The notes under the pieces: model-generated
What the model saw: only the letters and a program-made list of their open reading frames with translations
Databases searched by the model: none
Told to the model about the DNA's origin: nothing
Shown: piece after piece, positions 1-5,132 of the stretch
Layout of the letters: each line of letters starts with the position of its first letter
Position numbering within the stretch: position 1 is the stretch's first letter
Source of the DNA: Nitrospinales bacterium
GTDB lineage: Bacteria; Nitrospinota_A; UBA7883; JACRGQ01
Length of the DNA stretch: 9,584 nucleotides
Reading direction: 5' to 3'
NCBI GenBank assembly: GCA_023248615.1
Contig: JAHFEI010000005.1
Coordinates: 1-9,584 of the forward strand
Made by a program: the position numbers and the translations under genes

Positions 1-1
1 A

Positions 2-139
2 CGGCAAATTATATATAAGCGGCTTTCCATAAAGACGAAGCGCCAGCCTGCCCCCTTTGAGGGGGTTTCGGTGTACGACGGAAGCAGGCTGGCCATGATA
101 CTGGATATCGACGGAATAGTTGCCCAATACCAACAATAG
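2..139 (+). CDS. cheA: CheA-like chemotaxis histidine kinase, C-terminal end only (partial)
   Basis: The reading frame from base 2 to the TAG at 137-139 is open from the window edge and gives 45 residues. It ends in a segment around GVSVYDGSRLAMILDIDGIV. This matches the last strands of the CheW-like regulatory (P5) domain of CheA, where a glycine-rich turn, a polar loop and a hydrophobic ILDvdGl strand close the protein. The P5 domain couples CheA to CheW and receptors at the cytoplasmic array. The stop lies 19 bases before the CheD-receiver start, on the same strand, which fits one chemotaxis operon. A stand-alone CheW or CheV would have a similar strand, so the family (CheW-like domain) is surer than the gene name. 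Confidence 0.6.
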   Translation, partial: RQIIYKRLSIKTKRQPAPFEGVSVYDGSRLAMILDIDGIVAQYQQ

Positions 140-158
140 GCGTAGCTGTAAGGAGCAT

Positions 159-1097
159 ATGGAGAAAAAGAAGATTTTTATTTTGCCAGGTGAAATGGCG
201 GTGTCCCGCCAGCCTGCGGTGATTGCTACGCTCTTGGGGTCATGCGTGTCTGTATGCCTTTACAACAAACAGCTGCGGGCTGGCGGCATGAACCACTTCA
301 TGCTTCCATCCGGCGCCAGGGACGACATGAAAGGGAAGTACGGCGATTACGCCACCGAAAAACTTATAGAGATGATGCTTAAGCTCGACCCCAACAAGGG
401 AAACCTGGTGGCGCAACTGTACGGCGGCGGCGCGGTGGTGGGACACCTGAGCGTTGGGGCCGGCATCGGTGACAAAAATGTGGCCATCGCCAACGAGCTT
501 CTTGAAAGACACCGCATCCCGGTGTCAAAGAGGGATATGAGCGGCACCAGCGGGCGCAAGATATTTTTTGATACCGAAACAGGCGCCGTGGAAATGCGCC
601 TTATCGAAAAATCGGAAATGACAAAGCATGCGGAAGAAAAGAAAAAACTTATATCAACCCGCAGGATACGCGTGCTGGTGGTGGACGATTCCTCGACCAT
701 ACGGCAGATAATAACGAAAGCCATAACCATGGATCCGGGCATAGAGGTCATCGGCGAGGCTGGCGACGCATTTGAGGCGCGCTCCCTCATACTGGAACTG
801 GACCCGGACGTTGTAACGCTGGACATCATCATGCCAAAGATGGACGGCGTGACATTTTTGAAAAAGATGATGCTGCATTTCCCCAAGCCGATAATTATCG
901 TCAGTTCCATCGCGCAAAAGGACAGCAAACAGCGCCAGCGGGCGCAGGCGATAGGCGCGGTGGATGTGGTGGACAAGGAAGACCTGAAGATGTACCAGGG
1001 GATACAGACCGCTTCCACATTGCTGACCGGCAAGATAAAGCTGGCCGCCATCACCCATGTGAAAAAACGTACCGAGGAGGAGATAGGGCATATCTGA
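159..1097 (+). CDS. cheD: CheD deamidase domain fused to a CheB-type receiver domain
   Basis: This 312-residue protein has two domains. Residues 1-160 are CheD, the glutamine deamidase of chemoreceptors. The LGSC motif carries the nucleophile Cys29, with Thr24 just before it, and GGMNH carries His46; GAGIGDKNV is also typical. Residues 170-290 are a response-regulator receiver: acidic pair D176/D177, phospho-acceptor D222 in LDIIMPKMDG, S249 and K273. The receiver is most like that of CheB (IEVIGEA, PDVVTLDIIMPKMDG), but no methylesterase domain follows. Start: ATG 159 is preceded by TAAGGAG at 149-155. An in-frame TTG at 120 would add 13 residues overlapping the upstream gene and unlike CheD, so it is rejected. 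Phosphorylation by the neighbouring CheA may gate the deamidase; this is inference. Confidence 0.9.
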   Translation: MEKKKIFILPGEMAVSRQPAVIATLLGSCVSVCLYNKQLRAGGMNHFMLPSGARDDMKGKYGDYATEKLIEMMLKLDPNKGNLVAQLYGGGAVVGHLSVGAGIGDKNVAIANELLERHRIPVSKRDMSGTSGRKIFFDTETGAVEMRLIEKSEMTKHAEEKKKLISTRRIRVLVVDDSSTIRQIITKAITMDPGIEVIGEAGDAFEARSLILELDPDVVTLDIIMPKMDGVTFLKKMMLHFPKPIIIVSSIAQKDSKQRQRAQAIGAVDVVDKEDLKMYQGIQTASTLLTGKIKLAAITHVKKRTEEEIGHI

Positions 1098-1114
1098 TGC
1101 CAACAGGGCGCAGG

Positions 1115-1198
1115 TTATCCCACGGCCTTTTTTCCCGCAACCAAGGTTATCATCCCCCGTTCTTCGGAAACGGTTATTCCGCCATAGCCGGCTTTTTC
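1115..1198 (-). pseudogene. Displaced 3' end of the interrupted SAM methyltransferase gene
   Basis: Read on the - strand from the transposon's left edge, these bases encode 27 residues beginning EKAGYGG and containing SEERGMITLVAG, then TAA. This is the usual C-terminal strand pair of the class I methyltransferase family (a glycine after the last helix, then E..GM..LVA). It is exactly what the 228-residue frame at 4426-5112 lacks. The first codons (GAA AAA GC) lie in the 8-bp target duplication and repeat the last host codons on the far side. Before insertion the gene ended here, 17 bases from the convergent stop of the CheD-receiver gene. With no start or promoter of its own the fragment is unlikely to be translated. 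Confidence 0.9.
1191..1198. repeat. Target-site duplication, left copy (GCTTTTTC)
   Basis: The eight bases GCTTTTTC abut the left terminal inverted repeat and recur as a direct repeat at 4451-4458 immediately outside the right one. Eight to nine bases is the normal duplication length for IS1-family elements. Removing the element and one copy restores the methyltransferase frame. Confidence 0.93.
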
Positions 1199-1220
1199 GG
1201 TAGTGCTATGTTTTGAAATT
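1199..1220 (+). repeat. Left terminal inverted repeat of the IS1-like transposon
   Basis: These 22 bases begin GGTAGTGCTATG and end GAAATT. They are the exact reverse complement of 4429-4450. The GGTnnTGCT start resembles the ends of IS1 itself. A -35 hexamer (TTGAAA, 1213-1218) lies inside the repeat and points into the element. Confidence 0.95.
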
Positions 1221-1241
1221 GCCCGTCCCTGAAAGTACTAT
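1213..1241 (+). promoter_or_regulatory. Predicted sigma70 promoter for the KGG-motif gene, -35 inside the left repeat
   Basis: TTGAAA at 1213-1218 is followed by a 17-base spacer and TACTAT at 1236-1241, giving a leader of about 25 bases before the ATG at 1273. IS1 also places a promoter at its left end to drive transposase; here a passenger gene holds that place. A short inverted repeat, ATGGC (1257-1261) and GCCAT (1270-1274), overlaps the start codon and could be a regulatory site or chance. Confidence 0.5.
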
Positions 1242-1272
1242 CCCCACCTAGATTCTATGGCATAATGAAGCC

Positions 1273-1521
1273 ATGCCAAAAGGACCAAAAGGAGAAAAAA
1301 GGAAAGCCGACGTTGTGGGTAATGCCGTTCTTGTCGCCAAAATTCTCACTGGCGAGGTTCAGGATACGCAACGTGACCCCGCAAAAGAGCTTATGAGGCA
1401 AGGCGGGTTAAAGGGTGGCCTTTCTCGCTCCGCTAAATTAACTCCAGAGCAACGGCAAGAAGTTGCATCTTTAGCGGCCAAAGCGAGATGGAAAAAAAAC
1501 AACGCTAAGAAACTAACATAA
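1273..1521 (+). CDS. Small basic KGG-motif protein, transposon passenger, function unknown
   Basis: The 82-residue product starts MPKGPKGEKRKADVVGNAV. Its second half has a glycine-rich RQGGLKGGLSRSAKLT stretch followed by TPEQRQEVASLAAKARWKK. This is the pattern of small bacterial proteins with a KGG-type repeat (GGxxGG, a short linker, then an alanine-rich helix ending in ARW plus lysines), often suspected of binding nucleic acid. I recall similar proteins as hypotheticals but cannot name a function. It has no signal peptide or membrane segment. No good Shine-Dalgarno is visible before ATG 1273, only GAAG. Its 3' end overlaps by 17 bases the end of the convergent gene 1505-1966. Its place at the element's left end, under a promoter reaching into the repeat, makes a role in DNA binding or transposon biology conceivable but unproven. 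Confidence 0.75.
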   Translation: MPKGPKGEKRKADVVGNAVLVAKILTGEVQDTQRDPAKELMRQGGLKGGLSRSAKLTPEQRQEVASLAAKARWKKNNAKKLT

Positions 1522-1966
1522 CTTCTCTCTCAGCAACGTCCTCAGTAAAATCTAAACCTAACTGAATTGGTTGCTCTGTAGGATTCAGATCGTTATATAC
1601 ATCTACATCAGTTTTAAGGTGAAAACAGTCGCCTATAATTTGTTCCCGTCGTTGAGCAAATGCGGTTTCCATGTGTTTTCGCGGAGCATGCCCTAAAATT
1701 CCCCAAATTGTAGTTTGTACTCCATTTATTGAAACTTTAATTGCATGATTGACTCGGTAACGTCGACCATGTTCGTCAGTTGCATATTCCTCGCGTAAAG
1801 CTCTAGACATTTTCTGTGAAGCTATTTCATAAGGGTCAATTTTTGGTAGCTCCATCAACCCTTTCGATACGGCCCATCTGACAACTTCCGCTGTTCCAAC
1901 TGCCAAATGGTCATGCTCATCCTCGTAGCTTTTCCATATTTCCTGCAATTTTTCATTCTCGGTCAT
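1505..1966 (-). CDS. Uncharacterised 153-residue protein, last gene of the higBA operon
   Basis: The protein begins MTENEKLQEIWKSYEDEHDH and is soluble and mostly polar. Recognisable stretches are a helical start, ALREEYATDEHGRRYRVNHA (a likely conserved core), AQRREQIIGDC and LKTDVDVYNDLN, with an acidic C terminus (LDFTEDVAEREV). I recall it only as a conserved hypothetical seen in diverse bacteria and give no function. ATG 1966 is preceded by TAGGAG, which also contains the stop of the HigA-ImmA frame (TAG, 1977-1979). Ten bases separate the two genes, so translation is probably coupled and this is the third gene of the operon. An in-frame extension to 2023 only overlaps the upstream coding tail and is rejected. 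The last 17 bases overlap the convergent KGG gene. Confidence 0.8.
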   Translation of the reverse strand: MTENEKLQEIWKSYEDEHDHLAVGTAEVVRWAVSKGLMELPKIDPYEIASQKMSRALREEYATDEHGRRYRVNHAIKVSINGVQTTIWGILGHAPRKHMETAFAQRREQIIGDCFHLKTDVDVYNDLNPTEQPIQLGLDFTEDVAEREVMLVS

Positions 1967-1976
1967 ATCTTGTCTC

Positions 1977-3119
1977 CTATAATGCGGCTGAAATCGATTG
2001 CCCCCATCCGTCCGCAATCGCATTTGGCAGAACGAAGTGGCGGATTTTTATCAGATATTTTCTTAAATAATCATGTCGTTTTATCTTTCTATGAAGTTGC
2101 CCTACTACTAATCCCGGGAAAAGATTATTTAGTCTGGAAAAGGCCAGAACATCTTTTTCATAGAAAAACGGTTTTTTCCTCAAAATAAAAGAATCCAACT
2201 TATCCTGCGGGACACAGAACTCTGCCGCCGCCTTGTCAGCAATTTGTTCCTCCGAAGATATTTTGTCTGATGTTTCAGCTTCCTCTTCTTCAAGAACATC
2301 AATGATTTCTCTTTAAGTACTCTTTCCATCTTCTCGTAAAACATGTTCAATTTCATGTCGCAATACAAACCAAAAATTGTCAATGCGGTCATATCGCAAA
2401 GACATACCTATTACTGGAGAAGAATCATCGAGCCAGAAGCATGCGCCATCAATTTTGGCAGACGGGAGAGATTCAACAAACACCAGTCGAATTCCACATT
2501 CCGATAAAATACGAGGAACATGTCGAGTTTCTTCGGGTTCTATAAGCATATCCTTGAGTTTGGGAAGGGCATTTAATAACATCTCTTTGGAATATTGCGG
2601 TGAGGCCACAGAAGAAGCAATTTGCTTGACCCTATACAACCATCCCAGCTGAAGTGGTGAAATGTTCCGATCCTCATAAGAACTTTTTCTTGCGGCGTGT
2701 GGCAAAGAAATAAAAGGGATTTCGTCTGGAGCATTTACGCCAAAAAATCTTACGAGTTGTTTTTCTAATTCATTTGCGCCTGAATCTATTAACCAGCCGC
2801 GTCTTACCATTTCCCGAATTGGATATGCTCCGAAATATTTTGCTTTTTGGGCAACTTCGGGACTTGGTTCTTCAGCCATTGCTTTGTCAAAAGAAGATTG
2901 CAAATTGATAAATAAATCTTCCGATACTCCAAAAGCCGCACCGAGAGCCTTTGCCATTCTGGGGGTAATTCCACGTTTACCAGAAATAATTAGGCCAATC
3001 GCGGTGTCCGGTACGTCTAAAATAGAAGCAAGGTCTCTGCGATTCCAACCTCTCGCTTCCATTTCTTCTTCTACAAATACTCCGGGATGACTAATCCAGT
3101 CCTTTATTTTGGTATCCAT
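1977..3119 (-). pseudogene. higA: HigA antitoxin fused to an ImmA/IrrE metallopeptidase, interrupted by one in-frame stop
   Basis: ATG 3119 follows GGTGGAG and opens a frame of 268 codons to a TAA at 2313-2315. The same frame then continues for 111 codons to TAG at 1977-1979. Residues 10-75 are an XRE/HigA helix-turn-helix (HPGVFVEEEMEARGW at the start, SGKRGITPRMAKALGAAFG). The C-terminal half is an ImmA/IrrE-type domain with the zinc motif H255-E-I-E-H259. Past the stop lie the family's remaining parts: an acidic linker, EEQIADKAAAEF (expected to carry the third zinc ligand), and FPGLVVGQLH. The HigA domain can still be made, so antitoxin activity may survive, but the truncated product lacks the full protease. 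A CAA-to-TAA change would explain it. Sequencing error or readthrough is also possible. It lies 16 bases after higB. Confidence 0.85.
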
Positions 3120-3135
3120 TATTTTCTCCACCGTT

Positions 3136-3444
3136 TTAATGATAATCCTTAATATCATGCACAATCGCTTTTAAACCTTTTGGGTCATTTATCAGTTCAA
3201 ATACCATCCTATACTGATCGTTCAATCTAATTGATGCAAAGCCTTCTTTTTCCCCTGACAATTTCTCGTAGTGCAAGCTTTTCCATGACCTCAAAGTTTT
3301 TTCTTCAGTGGCGGATCGAAGAAACTGCAACTTTTTTTGAGCCGATTTTATTACAGCAAGAGGTAATTTTGCTTCGTGTGCAACATCTACAACCATTTCG
3401 CTTTCAATTTTCTCAAACATTTTTTTCTTAAATTCAATTTCCAC
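3136..3444 (-). CDS. higB: HigB-type toxin of a HigBA toxin-antitoxin module
   Basis: The 102-residue product fits the HigB/RelE plasmid-maintenance toxins, ribosome-dependent mRNA endonucleases. Its C-terminal half has the family sequence: LRSWKSLHYEKLSG, then a gap, GFASIRLNDQYRMVFEL, and the ending IVHDIKDYH (compare the family's R.LH.LkG, wRi.F and DyH). The N terminus is longer than classic HigB. Start: GTG 3444 is chosen because GGGAG lies six bases upstream; ATG 3420 inside the frame has no comparable site. The toxin gene precedes the antitoxin gene, the usual higBA order. A good promoter lies just upstream, and HigA would be expected to repress it. The module lies in a transposon, where it could act as an addiction cassette. 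Confidence 0.88.
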   Translation of the reverse strand: MEIEFKKKMFEKIESEMVVDVAHEAKLPLAVIKSAQKKLQFLRSATEEKTLRSWKSLHYEKLSGEKEGFASIRLNDQYRMVFELINDPKGLKAIVHDIKDYH

Positions 3445-3467
3445 TTAAGCTCCCATAACCTGTGAAG

Positions 3468-3495
3468 ATAATATCACATCCTATCAGCATGTCAA
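3468..3495 (-). promoter_or_regulatory. Predicted sigma70 promoter of the higBA operon
   Basis: On the - strand TTGACA (3490-3495) and TATTAT (3468-3473) are separated by 16 bases. Transcription would start near 3461, about 17 bases before the GTG of higB, leaving room for the GGGAG ribosome site. The -35 is a perfect consensus. Confidence 0.65.
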
Positions 3496-3507
3496 GATCA
3501 ATATACT

Positions 3508-3525
3508 ATACGCATCTATTCGTAT
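3508..3525. promoter_or_regulatory. Candidate operator between the divergent higB and transposase promoters
   Basis: ATACG (3508-3512) and CGTAT (3521-3525) form an inverted repeat with an 8-base gap in the 38 bases between the two -35 elements. The arm length and spacing suit a dimeric HTH repressor such as HigA. If bound, HigA could influence both the toxin operon and the transposase. This is inference from position and symmetry only. Confidence 0.3.
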
Positions 3526-3532
3526 TTTTTGC

Positions 3533-3562
3533 TTGACTGACAAGCATAATGTATGTTATAAG
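3533..3562 (+). promoter_or_regulatory. Predicted sigma70 promoter of the transposase, possibly giving a leaderless mRNA
   Basis: TTGACT (3533-3538) is followed, after 17-18 bases, by TTATAA/TATAAG (3556-3562). Transcription would start at about 3568-3570, on or next to the ATG at 3569, so the message may have no leader. The TTG that begins the longest open frame here is the first three bases of the -35 element, and so is unlikely to be a start codon. Confidence 0.55.
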
Positions 3563-3568
3563 ATGATC

Positions 3569-4429
3569 ATGAATAGATTGGATGACGAAAAGCGGAATAA
3601 GATTCTCCACCTTCTTTGCGAGGGCGCGTCCATGCGTTCCATTGTACGGGTTGAAAATGTTCACTATGACGCAGTTCAAAAGCTCCTTGTAGACGCGGGA
3701 AAAGCTTGTGCCGCCTTCCACGACGAGAATGTACGGGGCGTTAAGTCCCAATGGGTACAATGCGATGAGGCGTGGTCTTTTGTCGGCATGAAGGAAAAGA
3801 CGGCGAAAGCAAAAGGCGTGGACGACAAGGGGGACGTGTGGACGTGGGCGGGCATAGACGCAGATTCCAAATTGGTCATTTCATACCTGATAGGCAAGCG
3901 GGATTTTGAATGCGCCAAAGACCTCATGGAGGATTTGAAGGCCCGCTTGGCTAACCGGACGCAGATAACCACGGACGGCCTTAAAGCCTACCTCCAAGCG
4001 GTAGAGGAGACCTTTGGCGGCGACGTGGACTTCGCCCAGCTCGTTAAAATCTACGGAGACCCAAAGGACGGAAAAGGCCAAAAAAGCTCCGACTGCATCG
4101 GGGCGCGGAAAACCCCGGTGAGCGGCAACCCCAATGAGGCAAAAATTTCCACTAGCTTCATCGAAAGGCAAAACCTTAATATCCGAATGGGAATAAGGCA
4201 GTTCACCCGCTCCACGAACGCATTTAGCAAAAAGATTGAACATCACTTCTACGCGCTGGCGATTTATTTCATGTACTACAACTTTTGTCGTATTCACTCG
4301 ACGTTGCGGATTACCCCGGCGATGGCGGCAGGGTTGACTAACCGAATTTGGGAACTAGAGGACATTCTGGCGTTGATTCCCGATGAGGCTCCGAGGAAAC
4401 GCGACCCCTACAAGAAGAAAGTGGATTAA
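3569..4429 (+). CDS. IS1-family DDE transposase
   Basis: The 286-residue protein starts MNRLDDEKRNKILHLLCEG, an N-terminal helix-turn-helix as in IS1-type transposases (SMRSI, then DAVQKLLVDAG). The catalytic domain shows the DDE triad: D66 in QCDEAWSF, D136 in TTDGLKAY and E199 in FIERQNL. It ends in the typical YNFCRIHSTLRITPAMAAGL. It is a single uninterrupted frame, unlike classic IS1, whose transposase needs a frameshift between insA and insB. This matches the long single-frame subgroup of the family. Start: ATG 3569 aligns with family N termini; upstream in-frame TTG 3533 and ATG 3563 are disfavoured. The stop codon TAA shares its last base with the right terminal repeat. All triad residues are intact, so it may be active. 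Confidence 0.93.
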   Translation: MNRLDDEKRNKILHLLCEGASMRSIVRVENVHYDAVQKLLVDAGKACAAFHDENVRGVKSQWVQCDEAWSFVGMKEKTAKAKGVDDKGDVWTWAGIDADSKLVISYLIGKRDFECAKDLMEDLKARLANRTQITTDGLKAYLQAVEETFGGDVDFAQLVKIYGDPKDGKGQKSSDCIGARKTPVSGNPNEAKISTSFIERQNLNIRMGIRQFTRSTNAFSKKIEHHFYALAIYFMYYNFCRIHSTLRITPAMAAGLTNRIWELEDILALIPDEAPRKRDPYKKKVD

Positions 4430-5112
4430 ATTTCAAAACATAGCACTACCGCTTTTTCCAGTAGCTTGACAACCACCTGCGGCGGCATGCGGAGTTTTCG
4501 ATAGAAACTTTTTTCAACTTTCCATCCACCGCCATCCCGCGTATGCAAAATGTCATGGACTGTCAGATAATCGCCGTCCGGTTCCAGGAAGCAGGAGAAA
4601 AGCGCATTCTCATCGCTACGCACGGGGATAAAACGGTTTTCCGGCTGAATAACTGCCGACATGTCCCGGAAGGTGAGGACGAATTTCCCTCCTTCTTCCA
4701 GCATGGAGAATACCGAGACGAATAAACGCTCCACATCCGCAAAACTTTGGAAGTGCGCCAGCGTATCACCCATGCACACGGCAAGCTCCACCCGCCCCGA
4801 AATATGGTCGGTGAACTCCATGATGTCCGTTTCCACCGCCGTTATATCCAATCCGTTTTTTAGCGTGGCAAGCTCGTCTAAAAGTTTACGGCTGGTATCG
4901 ATTGCCGTAACCTCAAAACCGGCCTCGGCCAGCGGGATGCTCTGGAATCCCGGCCCGCAGCCCAGGTCTATCGCTTTTTTGGAAAGGGATGGGACGATGC
5001 CGCGCGAACTGAAAAAACGGCGGTTCTCATCCAGCTTCTTTGCGGCTCCGCCGAAAATCCAGGAATATCTTGATGCCAGAAAATTTTCATAATGCTCGGT
5101 GTGGCTGGCCAT
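4426..5112 (-). CDS. Class I SAM-dependent methyltransferase, 3' end replaced by transposon sequence
   Basis: The 228-residue frame is a Rossmann-fold methyltransferase. AIDLGCGPGFQSIPLAEAGF (motif I, residues 47-66) binds S-adenosylmethionine; AIDTS follows as the acidic motif, and LAVCMGDTLAHF and GGKFVLTFRD are the later strands. The substrate is not evident. From residue 222 on, the sequence (VVLCFEI) comes from the transposon's right repeat and replaces the native 25-residue tail found at 1115-1190; the native protein was 245 residues. The lost strands pack at the end of the fold, so the product may be unstable or inactive. The gene starts 20 bases after the sigma-factor stop on the same strand, so it is probably the second gene of that operon. 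The ribosome site is weak (GGACAAG). Confidence 0.85.
   Translation of the reverse strand: MASHTEHYENFLASRYSWIFGGAAKKLDENRRFFSSRGIVPSLSKKAIDLGCGPGFQSIPLAEAGFEVTAIDTSRKLLDELATLKNGLDITAVETDIMEFTDHISGRVELAVCMGDTLAHFQSFADVERLFVSVFSMLEEGGKFVLTFRDMSAVIQPENRFIPVRSDENALFSCFLEPDGDYLTVHDILHTRDGGGWKVEKSFYRKLRMPPQVVVKLLEKAVVLCFEI
4429..4450 (-). repeat. Right terminal inverted repeat of the IS1-like transposon
   Basis: These 22 bases are the exact reverse complement of 1199-1220 and end in ...GCACTACC at the host junction. They supply the last residues (VVLCFEI) and, with the adjoining bases, the new stop codon (4426-4428) of the interrupted methyltransferase frame. Confidence 0.95.
4451..4458. repeat. 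Target-site duplication, right copy (GCTTTTTC)
   Basis: This is a direct repeat of 1191-1198, immediately outside the right terminal repeat. Read on the - strand it encodes the Glu-Lys-Ala codons that occur on both sides of the insertion. Confidence 0.93.
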
Positions 5113-5132
5113 TGTTACTTGTCCGGAGCGGG

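Larger units (their letters stand above)
1199..4450. mobile_element. IS1-like transposon carrying a HigBA-type toxin-antitoxin operon and other passengers
   Basis: This 3,252-bp unit is bounded by perfect 22-bp inverted repeats (1199-1220 and 4429-4450) and an 8-bp direct duplication. It holds one IS1-type DDE transposase at the right end, whose stop codon shares a base with the right repeat. Between the left repeat and the transposase sit four passenger genes: a KGG-motif small protein (+), and an operon on the - strand with a 153-residue protein of unknown function, HigA-ImmA and HigB. Ordinary IS1 elements are under 1 kb and the transposase alone would need about 1 kb, so roughly 2.3 kb is cargo. 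The boundaries are proved independently: the target gene becomes whole when the element is removed. The cargo is more A+T-rich than the transposase, which suggests separate origin. Confidence 0.93.

Noticed and set aside
120..158. TTG 120 as start of the CheD-receiver gene
   Set aside because: The added 13 residues overlap the CheA-like stop and are unlike CheD N termini, while ATG 159 has a ribosome site.
347..1054. A 235-codon - strand frame opposite the CheD-receiver gene
   Set aside because: Low-complexity serine/methionine-rich translation, antisense to a clearly recognised protein.
1097..1216. A 39-codon + strand frame starting in the overlap with the CheD-receiver stop
   Set aside because: It lies antisense to the displaced methyltransferase tail, runs into the transposon end and resembles nothing. 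The opposite strand explains the bases fully.
1967..2023. Upstream extension of the 153-residue passenger protein
   Set aside because: The extra residues overlap the end of the HigA-ImmA frame, and ATG 1966 has its own well-placed TAGGAG.
1907..2188. A 93-codon + strand frame within the passenger block
   Set aside because: Antisense to the coupled - strand genes, with no ribosome site and no recognisable features.
2180..2392. A 70-codon - strand frame of lysine/arginine-rich sequence
   Set aside because: It is an out-of-frame reading of the HigA-ImmA gene, whose own frame continues through the region with recognisable protein.
3533..3568. TTG 3533 as start of the transposase
   Set aside because: These bases form the -35 and -10 of the likely promoter, and family members begin at the equivalent of ATG 3569.
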